Part shown: positions 9,601 to 16,417 of the stretch, one piece after another | Position numbering within the stretch: position 1 is the stretch's first letter | Layout: each line of letters begins with the position of its first letter | Source of the DNA: Chitinophaga fulva | GTDB taxonomy: Bacteria; Bacteroidota; Bacteroidia; Chitinophagales; Chitinophagaceae | Direction of reading: 5' to 3' | Length of the DNA: 64,000 nucleotides | NCBI RefSeq assembly: GCF_012927205.1 | Contig: NZ_JABBGC010000002.1 | Span: 1,426,001-1,490,000 of the forward strand | The notes under the pieces: model-generated | What the model was told of the DNA's origin: nothing | What the model saw: only the letters and a program-made list of their open reading frames with translations | Database searches by the model: none | Position numbers and translations under genes: made by a program

Positions 9601-9993
9601 CCTGGTGATGGGCTTGCGTTTTACGATGACCACCTTGTCCGATATGCTGTAGGTAAAAGGCTGTCCGTTGAAACAGGCTTCCAGCGCCTCTTTCAGGGGA
9701 GCATTTTTCAGTTGCAGGTCCACCTTCCATTCCTGGAGCATTTGTTCATCGGTATACAGGAAGGTATAGCCTGTCTGTTTTCTGATCTCCCGGAAGACCT
9801 TGTCCAGCGGCACATTACGTTGGGAGATGGTAACTGTTTGAGAATACCCGGCCGCATGTACCTGCAGCAGGGCAACGGTCATTAGCAGCACCGTTAGTTT
9901 CATCATCAGCAACATTTTTTTCGATAATCGTGGAAATTTTTTGTCCCACGCAGCACGACGCCGCCTGCTTTGGGAAAAAAGCATCAATTGCAT
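6634..9993 (-). CDS. SusC/RagA TonB-linked outer-membrane transporter with STN signalling domain
   Basis: About 1119 residues from the ATG at 9993. That start is chosen because the longer frame opens with GTG at 10062 inside a hairpin. A hydrophobic signal ending AAGYSQ is followed by an STN (secretin/TonB short N-terminal) domain, a CarboxypepD-regulatory-like domain (VRGTITDEKGMPLPGVT), a plug with the SusC signature PLYVVDGF and QVLKDAAATAIYGSRGANG, and a long barrel ending GGVTLSF. The STN domain is how FecA-like receptors signal to a FecR anti-sigma factor, and fecR and sigma genes lie just upstream on the same strand. It imports oligosaccharides with SusD; beta-glucan is the likely substrate. 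Confidence 0.93.
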   Translation of the reverse strand: MQLMLFSQSRRRRAAWDKKFPRLSKKMLLMMKLTVLLMTVALLQVHAAGYSQTVTISQRNVPLDKVFREIRKQTGYTFLYTDEQMLQEWKVDLQLKNAPLKEALEACFNGQPFTYSISDKVVIVKRKPITREIPAPVEQDVRGTITDEKGMPLPGVTIQVKGTSRGVVTNAKGEYSIAVPDGNAVLVVSSLGYNKMEVPVNGQKELSVALQPSASNINELVVVGYGEQKKGTLTNAISSITSKDFKDAPVNRLDQVLQGRVTGVQVTNSAGSPGGSVRIRIRGSNSINGSNDPLYVVDGFVGAEFFSINPDDIASIQVLKDAAATAIYGSRGANGVILITTKKGGKGGLKLNFTTRLSSSTVIKKLDLLNAADFAETANAHAAAVGTTPKFTDAQIADFRAKGGTDWQNEIFRTAPAQEYLLSLSGGTDKSGYFISGNYLNQDGVINNSFYKRYTLRSNINARLTNVISTFLNITGSYSTAQNADIPPDGPSSPLAQALTWAPTTSVYNADGSFVVSDPVGSLFYSPVALTVNRISIRDRMLANLIGGFKFDILPGLTFNLQYGANYLQYEDKSFGGKITNNNVSSAGIRSNKEIVLQNTNTLNYRKVFNKVHSLDLTAVAEYQQSTYNYSSSGATNLTYENFQWNNLALGTPGSPGSGYSKWALFSLVGRANYAYNDKYLLSAALRRDGSSKFQGNNKYSYFPSVSAGWVVSNEPFMQQVSSISNLKLRGSWGLTGNQAISPYSTLSSYSNIPASFNNSSHVVGLVMGNIGNPGLKWETTEQKDVGLDIGLLKGRIAVTVDYFVKDTRDLLLQENLPMYLGGNSITRNVGAVQNKGWEFAVEGEVINSGAVQWNTGFNVSFVKNKVISLGEGKTRIFDPNNRKIGGGMSPQSEFVVMPGQSLGAIWGLTYLGTWKPGDEKAAVYGAKPGDARYLDVDNNGAIDASDYHVIGTGIPTTSIGWNNTVTYKRFTLNLLFQGLFGFDRLNYNKAAAMYYGGDAREATLQEIKDRYIPGVNETSNIPAFSTTNRNFTQSSRFLEKGDFLRLKNISLAYDIPKSALKNTLGVKVFVSATNLFTVTNYSGIDPESSSSAGDIRQGIDFGTYPNAKTITGGVTLSF

Positions 9994-10060
9994 ACATTTG
10001 TATGGTTTGGGTAAGTAATGAATAATTGCCGCAAGCGATTGTACATACAGGCCTGAATTC

Positions 10061-10094
10061 ACCGGGAGCGGTACGAACGCTTCCGGTTTTTTTT
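10061..10094. promoter_or_regulatory. Hairpin with T-run in the fecR-susC gap
   Basis: 10061-10070 and 10078-10087 form a 10-bp stem with one G-T type mismatch and a 7-nt loop, followed by eight T's on the plus strand. Both neighbouring genes are on the minus strand, where the run is an A-tract ahead of the hairpin. It may be a leader structure of susC or a block to antisense transcription from the right. Role unknown. Confidence 0.35.
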
Positions 10095-10161
10095 GTCCTG
10101 TATGGGTAAAGGGATTCGTGGAAAATTAAGGACCCATAAGTGTATCAGTTTTATTGGAATA

Positions 10162-11376
10162 TCAGGGCGATACGATAATCTGCCTGTCTTTGATCTCGAA
10201 ATGTACTTCTCCTGTCATCTCCAGTATTTTCAGCACCTGTGACACCGGCACGTTCCGGGGTATGATACCGCGGAAGTGTGCCGGGACCGGCGCCGTGAAC
10301 ACCACGTCCACATTGTACCAGCGTGCTATCATGCGCATGACGGAAGCCGCGTCGTTGCCTTCCAGCTGAATGAGGCCGTTTTTCCAGGCCACCGCTTCTT
10401 CTGTATTTACCTGCTGTTGAAGGGAGAGCTGATCGTGTTGTTTATCCAGCTGCGCCCCCTGTCCCGGCGCCAGCTGTTTGCTGTTGCCGTTGCGGCTTAC
10501 TTTCACCGCGCCTTCCAGCAGGGTTGTCTTCACCACCGATTCATCGGCATAAGCCATAATATTGAACTGTGTGCCCAGCACCGCTACTTCCATGCTGTCA
10601 TTATGCTGACCGGTGCGCACCGTTACTTTAAAGGGCTTGGCAGTATTGCGGGCCACCTCAAAATAGGCCTCTCCGTTCAGCTCTACCTGTCTGGCGGCGC
10701 CTTTGAAGGCCACCGGGTATTTCAGGGAGCTGGCAGCGTTGAGCCATACTTTGGTGCCGTCCGGGAGCGTTACCTGGAACTGGCCGCCACGGGGCGTGCG
10801 CAGGGTATTGTATTGTAAGATGTCTGGTTGAGCTGATGTAGCAGCGTACAGGAGTTGTCCGCCTGCCGGCTGACTGATTTTGGTGTTGCCTTGTTGCGTG
10901 AGTGCTCCGCTGGCGGCGCTGTCGAGCGGCAGCTCCGTGCCGTCTGCCAGGACGAGCATGGCTTTGTTGCCGCCGGGCGCCACATCGTGCAATACCGGCG
11001 TAGCAGCCACCGTAGCTGGTTTATGGGCAGCCGGCCGCAGGAACCAGAACAGGCCGGCGGACAACAGCAATATAGCGGCGGCAGCAGCGGGTATCCAGCG
11101 CAGGCGGCGCGGCGGATGGAGCGGAATAACCGTGTCCGTACGCTCCGGCCGGTCGGCAGCCAGGATTTTGCCAGCGATATCATCCCAGTAGGCCTTATCG
11201 TAGCCAGCAGTGGCGTTGTCCGGAAGTTCCTGCAGCAGCAGCGTTTCCACCTGTTGCGTGAGGGTGCCGCTGGTATCATCCCTGATCAGCGTCGATAATT
11301 CCTGCAACTCTGCCGCAGTGGCAACGTGTTGCAAAGCCTGCCCCAGCAGGTAGGTAAGGCGGTCTTGTGTTGACAA
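10162..11376 (-). CDS. FecR-family anti-sigma factor
   Basis: A 404-residue protein. It has a cytoplasmic N-terminal region (about 1-90), one transmembrane helix at about residues 94-113 (an AAAAAILLLSAGLFWFL-type stretch), a periplasmic FecR domain (about 170-290, NTLRTPRGGQFQVTLPDGTKVWLNA) and a C-terminal DUF4974/STN-interacting region. FecR proteins hold or activate an ECF sigma factor in response to a TonB-dependent transducer. It lies between the sigma gene (12086) and the STN-carrying SusC, the standard order in Bacteroidota. Confidence 0.93.
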   Translation of the reverse strand: MSTQDRLTYLLGQALQHVATAAELQELSTLIRDDTSGTLTQQVETLLLQELPDNATAGYDKAYWDDIAGKILAADRPERTDTVIPLHPPRRLRWIPAAAAAILLLSAGLFWFLRPAAHKPATVAATPVLHDVAPGGNKAMLVLADGTELPLDSAASGALTQQGNTKISQPAGGQLLYAATSAQPDILQYNTLRTPRGGQFQVTLPDGTKVWLNAASSLKYPVAFKGAARQVELNGEAYFEVARNTAKPFKVTVRTGQHNDSMEVAVLGTQFNIMAYADESVVKTTLLEGAVKVSRNGNSKQLAPGQGAQLDKQHDQLSLQQQVNTEEAVAWKNGLIQLEGNDAASVMRMIARWYNVDVVFTAPVPAHFRGIIPRNVPVSQVLKILEMTGEVHFEIKDRQIIVSP

Positions 11377-11501
11377 ATGGCGATCGTTTTTGACAGTTTA
11401 AACGTGGTTGATTTTGGTATGTTCTTCAAACGTGAAATACCCCCTTCTGATAAACAGACGCGCGAGCGGACATTTAGGACCTATCGAAGGAAAAAAAAAT
11501 T

Positions 11502-12086
11502 TTACACCCGCAAAAGCCAGAGGATGAGCGCGGGAAAAAGCATCCCGGATTGCTCCAGGTGCTTGCGGATGGTGTGTAAAGAGCGTACCAGTGAATTTTT
11601 TACGGTATTGGGCGACAGGGACAGCTGGGCTGCGATCTCCGGTATTTTCAGTCCCTGTTCGCGGCTCAACAGGTAAATCCGCCTGGCTTGCGGCGGCAGT
11701 TGATGTACCGCGACGCCCACCTGCGCCTTCATAAAAGCATAGGCGATGTCCTCTTCCGGGCTGAAGACCGGCTCATCCGGCATCAGCGTGGCCATGGCCT
11801 TATGATGCACCGCCTTTTTACGCAGGTACGTGAAACACTGGTAAAAAACGATGCGCAGCAGCCAGGAACGGGGCTGTTCTATCTCTTTCAGCTTATCACG
11901 GCTGATCCATAAACGAAGAAATGTTTCCTGCAGGATGTCTTCCGTTACCGAAGCGGTTTTGGTGATATGCAGCGCCATCGCGCGGAACTGGGGCGCATAC
12001 AGGTGAAAAAGCTGCCGGAAGGCTATTTCATCGCCTTCGGAGATCAATTGAAAAAGTTCCTTATTATCATGTGAGTACGCCTGCAT
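11502..12086 (-). CDS. ECF RNA polymerase sigma factor (FecI-like, Bacteroidetes group)
   Basis: A 194-residue protein with sigma region 2 (about 10-90, AFRQLFHLYAPQFRAMA and ILQETFLRLW) and region 4 (about 125-180, helix-turn-helix IPEIAAQLSLSPNTVKNSL). It matches the RNA polymerase sigma-70 family-1 type that pairs with FecR. It is encoded upstream of fecR, with a 125-bp gap, and is divergent from the GH30 gene. Predicted to direct transcription of the SusC/SusD/GH16 operon when substrate is sensed. Confidence 0.93.
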   Translation of the reverse strand: MQAYSHDNKELFQLISEGDEIAFRQLFHLYAPQFRAMALHITKTASVTEDILQETFLRLWISRDKLKEIEQPRSWLLRIVFYQCFTYLRKKAVHHKAMATLMPDEPVFSPEEDIAYAFMKAQVGVAVHQLPPQARRIYLLSREQGLKIPEIAAQLSLSPNTVKNSLVRSLHTIRKHLEQSGMLFPALILWLLRV

Positions 12087-12187
12087 GCGGGACTGCCTTC
12101 CTGCTAAAGTAGCAAAATAATTGATAGTTGTGTCCCCGCGATATACACGACATCTATTTAAATTCTTTTTATATTTTTCAGACCGAA

Positions 12188-13633
12188 ATGAAAAAGGTAA
12201 TTTTTATGAATAGCTATTCCACGTTATTTTTAAGTTGTATTGTCATCGCTTTCGCCGCCTGTTCCGGCAGCAAACATATCACAGAGCACCCCGGTTCTGC
12301 TGCCATCACCGCTTTTATCACCAGCAGCGACCAACAATACCTGCTGAAGGAGCAAACCGGTCTCCGGTTTTCCGTAGCTAACGCCAACGGTTACACTACA
12401 ATAACCGTAGACCCGGCACAAACATTCCAGCCGGTGGAAGGGTTCGGGTATACCCTTACCGGTGGCAGCGCACAGCTGATCAACGCCATGAACGCCACCG
12501 CAAAACAACAGCTGTTGCAGGAGATCTTTGGCACCGGCAGCCGGCAGCTCGGCGTCAGCTATCTGCGTATCAGCATCGGCGCTTCAGACCTGAACGCAAC
12601 CGTTTTTTCCTATGATGATATGCCCAAGGGAGAGACAGACGTTCCGCTGGCACACTTTTCACTCTCGCCCGATATGGCTGGCGGCACAGGGTTAGTACCG
12701 CTGCTGAAGGAGATACTACAGATCAACCCGAAACTGAAAATCATGGCGGCTCCCTGGAGCCCGCCTGTATGGATGAAAGACAACGGTTCTTCCAAAGGGG
12801 GTTCGCTGCAACCCAAATACTACAGCGTATACGCACAGTACTTCGTGAAATATGTACAGGCCATGAAAGCGGCCGGCATCCCGATAGATGCGATTACACC
12901 ACAGAATGAACCACTGCATCCCGGCAATAATCCCAGCCTGAAAATGGTAGCGGAAGCACAACGCGATTTCATCAAAGACCACCTCGGACCGGCATTTGCC
13001 GCCGCTAACATCGGTACTAAAATAGTAGTGTATGATCATAACTGCGACCGGCCGGATTATCCGCTGACCATCCTGGCAGATACTGCAGCAGCCCGATACG
13101 TGCATGGTAGCGCCTTTCACCTCTATGCCGGAGATATCAGTGCGCTGACTACCGTGCACAACGCCGCTCCCGGAAAAGCTATCTACTTCACTGAACAGTG
13201 GACCGGTTCCAAAGAAACGTTTGATAACAATCTCCGCTGGCATATTAAACATGTGATCATTGGCGCCATGCGTAACTACAGTCGCACCGCCCTGGAATGG
13301 AACCTGGCCAATGATACCGCTTACAAGCCGTATACACCCGGCGGCTGCACCCAATGTAAAGGCGCCTTTACGATCAACGGTAACCACATTACCCGCAATG
13401 CAGCTTACTATATCATAGCGCATGCCTCCCGCTTTGTGCCCGCCGGCGCAGTCAGGATTGGCAGCAATAACGAAGGCAATTTCCACAGTGTGGCATTCAA
13501 AAGACCTGATGGGAAAAAAGTACTGATCGTATTAAATGACAACAACGCCGAAGCTTCGTTTAACCTTCGTTACCAGGGCAAACAGGCGGTGGCGGTTTTG
13601 CCGCCCGCCAGCGTGGGAACCTATGTTTTTTAG
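12188..13633 (+). CDS. GH30 family glycoside hydrolase, lipoprotein (endo-beta-1,6-glucanase or glucosylceramidase-like)
   Basis: The start at 12188 gives MKKVIF and a lipoprotein signal (lipobox FAAC); the reading frame extends upstream to 12128 without a good start. About 481 residues. GH30 landmarks are present: PVEGFGYTLTGGSAQ near the N-terminus, the acid/base in TPQNEP (E241) and the nucleophile in YFTEQW (E336), then a beta-sandwich C-terminus. GH30 enzymes of Bacteroidota often cleave beta-1,6-glucan or beta-glucosides. Being divergent from the sigma gene and next to a GH16 locus, it suggests joint attack on beta-1,3/1,6-glucan such as laminarin or fungal wall glucan (inference). Confidence 0.88.
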   Translation: MKKVIFMNSYSTLFLSCIVIAFAACSGSKHITEHPGSAAITAFITSSDQQYLLKEQTGLRFSVANANGYTTITVDPAQTFQPVEGFGYTLTGGSAQLINAMNATAKQQLLQEIFGTGSRQLGVSYLRISIGASDLNATVFSYDDMPKGETDVPLAHFSLSPDMAGGTGLVPLLKEILQINPKLKIMAAPWSPPVWMKDNGSSKGGSLQPKYYSVYAQYFVKYVQAMKAAGIPIDAITPQNEPLHPGNNPSLKMVAEAQRDFIKDHLGPAFAAANIGTKIVVYDHNCDRPDYPLTILADTAAARYVHGSAFHLYAGDISALTTVHNAAPGKAIYFTEQWTGSKETFDNNLRWHIKHVIIGAMRNYSRTALEWNLANDTAYKPYTPGGCTQCKGAFTINGNHITRNAAYYIIAHASRFVPAGAVRIGSNNEGNFHSVAFKRPDGKKVLIVLNDNNAEASFNLRYQGKQAVAVLPPASVGTYVF

Positions 13634-13682
13634 GGAGATGATAAAATAGTGGTTACCTCGGGGTGCCCACTATCTGCCAAAC

Positions 13683-13699
13683 GGTCTCTTTTAGAGACC
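13683..13699. promoter_or_regulatory. Operator-like palindrome upstream of the MBL-fold gene
   Basis: GGTCTCT-TTT-AGAGACC, a perfect 7-bp inverted repeat with a 3-nt centre. It is 9 bp upstream of a Bacteroidota -7 promoter element and about 40 bp before the ATG at 13738. The converging HxlR-type regulator gene (14724-15071) is the nearest candidate to bind it. Binding is inferred. Confidence 0.5.
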
Positions 13700-13708
13700 A
13701 AGCCATCC

Positions 13709-13716
13709 TACTTTTG
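13709..13716 (+). promoter_or_regulatory. Bacteroidota -7 promoter element (TACTTTTG) of the MBL-fold gene
   Basis: The octamer matches the TAnnTTTG consensus used by the primary sigma factor of Bacteroidota exactly and sits 22 bp upstream of the chosen ATG. The palindrome at 13683-13699 overlaps where the upstream polymerase contacts would fall, which suits a repressor. Confidence 0.55.
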
Positions 13717-13737
13717 TTCTCACAAAAAAACAAGTTT

Positions 13738-14697
13738 ATGAGCAACAACAGACGATGGAAATTTACGCTTGGCGTGTGTATATGGATGTTAGGCATTCCT
13801 TTTTATTCAATGGGCCAATCATCGCCCTACACCGTTAAAATTGGCGGCATCCCCGTCACCGCGCTGACAGATGGTACCATACCTATCAATGCGGAGCAAC
13901 TTTTTGCCGGCAGCGAACCAGGTAAGGTAACACAGCTACTGCAAAACTCCTTTCTGAAAAACCCGGTAGAACTCAGCATCAACGCCTATCTGATAAAGGA
14001 CGGCGACAAACGTATCCTGGTAGATGCCGGGGCCGGAGAACTCATGGGTAACTATGGCGGCAAACTGGCTGCAAGTCTGAAACAAGCCGGTATCCAACCG
14101 GAAGAGATCACCGATATCCTGATCACACACGTACATTTGGACCATTCCGGCGGACTGGTCGTTGCCGGGAAAAAAGTTTTTCCCAATGCAATAGTGCATG
14201 TACATCAAACGGAGGTGGACTTCTGGCTCAATGCAAAAAACAAACAGGCCGCAGACCCTAAACACATGGGCGCTAATCCGCAGGCGTTCACCAATGCTGA
14301 AAATATGCTGACGCCTTATCTGCAAAACAACCAGGTGAAGACTTTCAGCAAGGAAACGGAAGTATTGCCACATATTACAGCTATACCTAGTCCCGGCCAT
14401 ACACCAGGGCACACCATCTATGTATTGAGCAGTAAAAATGAAAAGCTGTATTTCTGGGGAGACATGATCCATATGTCGGCCATACAATTCCCGGCCCCTT
14501 CCCTGCCGGACCATTTCGATGTGGACATAGCTGCCCAGCAGAAAAACCGGAAAACGCTTTATGAGCAGGCCGCACAGCAGCAACATCTTATTGCCGCCCC
14601 GCATATCTCTTTTCCCGGCATCGGGCATTTACGGAAAAACGGAGCAGGTTTCCTTTGGGTACCTGTGCCTTTTAGTCTCGAAGGAAGGACAGAGTAA
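13738..14697 (+). CDS. Exported metallo-beta-lactamase-fold hydrolase
   Basis: About 319 residues from the ATG at 13738, which follows a good promoter; the frame is open back to 13663. A signal peptide ends near SMGQ. The dinuclear-metal motif HxHxDH is at H131, H133, D135, H136 (THVHLDHSGG); further ligands are likely H221 or H225 in SPGHTPGHT and D242 in WGDMIH. MBL-fold proteins of this shape include lactonases and other hydrolases; no substrate can be assigned. It converges on an HxlR regulator, a frequent arrangement for stress or quinone/lactone-responsive enzymes (inference). Confidence 0.88.
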   Translation: MSNNRRWKFTLGVCIWMLGIPFYSMGQSSPYTVKIGGIPVTALTDGTIPINAEQLFAGSEPGKVTQLLQNSFLKNPVELSINAYLIKDGDKRILVDAGAGELMGNYGGKLAASLKQAGIQPEEITDILITHVHLDHSGGLVVAGKKVFPNAIVHVHQTEVDFWLNAKNKQAADPKHMGANPQAFTNAENMLTPYLQNNQVKTFSKETEVLPHITAIPSPGHTPGHTIYVLSSKNEKLYFWGDMIHMSAIQFPAPSLPDHFDVDIAAQQKNRKTLYEQAAQQQHLIAAPHISFPGIGHLRKNGAGFLWVPVPFSLEGRTE

Positions 14698-14706
14698 ACT
14701 TTGTGC

Positions 14707-14738
14707 AAACCCACACCGTGATATCATGGAGTGGGTTT
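14707..14738. terminator. Imperfect 32-bp palindrome between convergent MBL and HxlR genes
   Basis: Outer arms 14707-14714 and 14731-14738 pair perfectly (AAACCCAC with GTGGGTTT), and the inner sequence CCGTGATATCATGG is itself nearly self-complementary. The repeat covers the last codons of the HxlR gene and ends in TTT on the plus strand. It is likely a shared terminator; a regulator site is the alternative. Confidence 0.5.
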
Positions 14739-15071
14739 GCGTTTTCTATAGGGATCGTTGTATTTCCGGTTCCACAATGTCAGTTGATTGAGTATCTTCA
14801 ACAGGTCAATCCCCTTTTCCGTTAATGTATATTCCACGCGCATCGGCGTTTCATTAAACTCTTCACGCGCCACAATTTCATCCTCCACCAGCTCTTTCAA
14901 TTGCTCCGTCAGCACTTTCTTCGAAATAATTTCAATACGCGCAAATATTTCTCCGAAGCGCAACGTTTTCAGCCCTATGGTGTAAATGACGATCGGTTTC
15001 CATTTCGTGCCGATGGTAGCCATTGTACGGGTCATCGGGCAGTTATGGCAGATAAATATCTCGTTGCTCAT
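14724..15071 (-). CDS. HxlR-family winged-helix transcriptional regulator with N-terminal cysteines
   Basis: A 115-residue protein matching the HxlR/YodB family: a start region with CHNCPMTRTMATIGTKWK, a winged helix (FGEIFARIEIISKKVLTEQLKELVEDEIV) and a C-terminal dimer helix. Cys8 and Cys11 lie where redox- or quinone-sensing cysteines occur in HxlR proteins such as YodB and HypR (family knowledge). It converges with the MBL-fold hydrolase gene, whose promoter carries a palindrome. Confidence 0.9.
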   Translation of the reverse strand: MSNEIFICHNCPMTRTMATIGTKWKPIVIYTIGLKTLRFGEIFARIEIISKKVLTEQLKELVEDEIVAREEFNETPMRVEYTLTEKGIDLLKILNQLTLWNRKYNDPYRKRKPTP

Positions 15072-15136
15072 GCGATCAAAGGTACGGCAATTCGAACTTC
15101 AGTGATGGCGGTTGCGTATAGAGTAATACTATGTCC

Positions 15137-16297
15137 TTATCTATTTAATCTATCACAAACGTCCATAAATCCGAAAGCACTGGTAACCGTCTCTCCTTCG
15201 CAATCCCAGTCCTCACACCGGAATGCAATACGGCATTGTTCTTTGGTTTTAAATCTGAAATCCCGGATACCGCCTGTCAGTATGCCTATGACGGAATCTT
15301 TCCAGAATACCGGTGCTCCTGAATCGCCCGTATATACGTCGAGGTTACATATAAAACCACCAACGGAGAAGGATGAACGAACAAATGCCTTCGAAGCGAC
15401 TTTCACGGGAAGCCCTAAACCGTAGCCAATAGAATAAACCTGGTCCAGCACCTCCGGGACCCGCCTTGAAACCAGCAATACTTTTTCAGGGGACAAAGGC
15501 CTGTCTGTTTTAAAAACACAATAGTCCTGTGCTGCATTGTACGTTACCACACTTTCCACCCTGTACACATCTTCCGCTTTAATCAGCAGATTGGCGTTCA
15601 GTGAATCTTTCATGCGGTACCCAAACACAATGCAAAAACGTTTATAGTTACTGTTATCCAGGCAATGGCTGGCTGTTACCATTACCGTCTTACAGATGGC
15701 AAATCCCGTACCCTGCGCCTGCACCACCGGTTGACGGTTAAAGTGTTCTCCCTCACAGGTCCCGAGTGCTGATTTCATGATTCCTCTATCGTGTAACGTA
15801 TAATTGCCATCGGTTGTCTTTACCAGGTGAACAGTATCAATGATCAGTCCAACCTTTCCTGCCAGTTGTCTCATATCCGGGGACATAGTGTAAGGGTCTT
15901 CCCGGTTATCATCACCATAGTTTCCATATATTTTCAGCTTCTCCCGCTGTATCTGATCAATGGTGATGATCAGTTGCTTCTCCGTCAGCCTGCGCAACCC
16001 TCTCCTTTTCAGCAAAAAGGGAGGTAAAGTATCCTGCCCAGGCACCTCCTGCCATTTCCTACTTTGCCTCAGCTGCAGCTCTCCATACAATTCCTCGTAA
16101 GAATACTGTTGGCGTATAAATGCAGGCGTAGTAAATTCCAGCATCGCACTCATGTCAAAATCTCCCGGGCGTACCAAGGCAGTATCATCATGTGGAGCTA
16201 TGGCTGTGGAATCTTCAACCGGACGGGATTCAGTGGCATTATTATTACAGGAGACAAGCGACCACACAGAAAAAAATACAATAATATTTCTTTTCAT
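15137..16297 (-). CDS. Trypsin-like serine protease, lipoprotein
   Basis: A 386-residue protein with a lipoprotein signal (SLVSC, Cys17), a 150-residue N-terminal region of no recognised family, and a chymotrypsin-fold peptidase at about 190-375. The catalytic triad can be read as H211 (VTASHC), D258 (AAQDYC) and S326 (TGDSGAP). It contains several cysteines that could form disulfides. It is divergent from a 734-residue unknown envelope protein (16418), sharing a 120-bp AT-rich gap. Substrate unknown; predicted to act in the periplasm or at the outer membrane. Confidence 0.82.
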   Translation of the reverse strand: MKRNIIVFFSVWSLVSCNNNATESRPVEDSTAIAPHDDTALVRPGDFDMSAMLEFTTPAFIRQQYSYEELYGELQLRQSRKWQEVPGQDTLPPFLLKRRGLRRLTEKQLIITIDQIQREKLKIYGNYGDDNREDPYTMSPDMRQLAGKVGLIIDTVHLVKTTDGNYTLHDRGIMKSALGTCEGEHFNRQPVVQAQGTGFAICKTVMVTASHCLDNSNYKRFCIVFGYRMKDSLNANLLIKAEDVYRVESVVTYNAAQDYCVFKTDRPLSPEKVLLVSRRVPEVLDQVYSIGYGLGLPVKVASKAFVRSSFSVGGFICNLDVYTGDSGAPVFWKDSVIGILTGGIRDFRFKTKEQCRIAFRCEDWDCEGETVTSAFGFMDVCDRLNR

Positions 16298-16417
16298 GGT
16301 ATTTGGGATTTATTAAAAATACACTAATTTGGCAATAATATAATTATAACTGTCGACCTATTTCTGATATTCCTACAAGCCAATAAACCGCTTTTACAGA
16401 CTCCAAAAAACACCCTG

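Noticed and set aside
9994..10062. Extended N-terminus of the STN-type SusC from a GTG at 10062
   Set aside because: The GTG lies inside a hairpin and the added residues do not look like a signal peptide; ATG at 9993 is simpler.
12716..13486. A 256-codon minus-strand frame inside the GH30 gene
   Set aside because: Antisense to the GH30 catalytic residues; no family resemblance.
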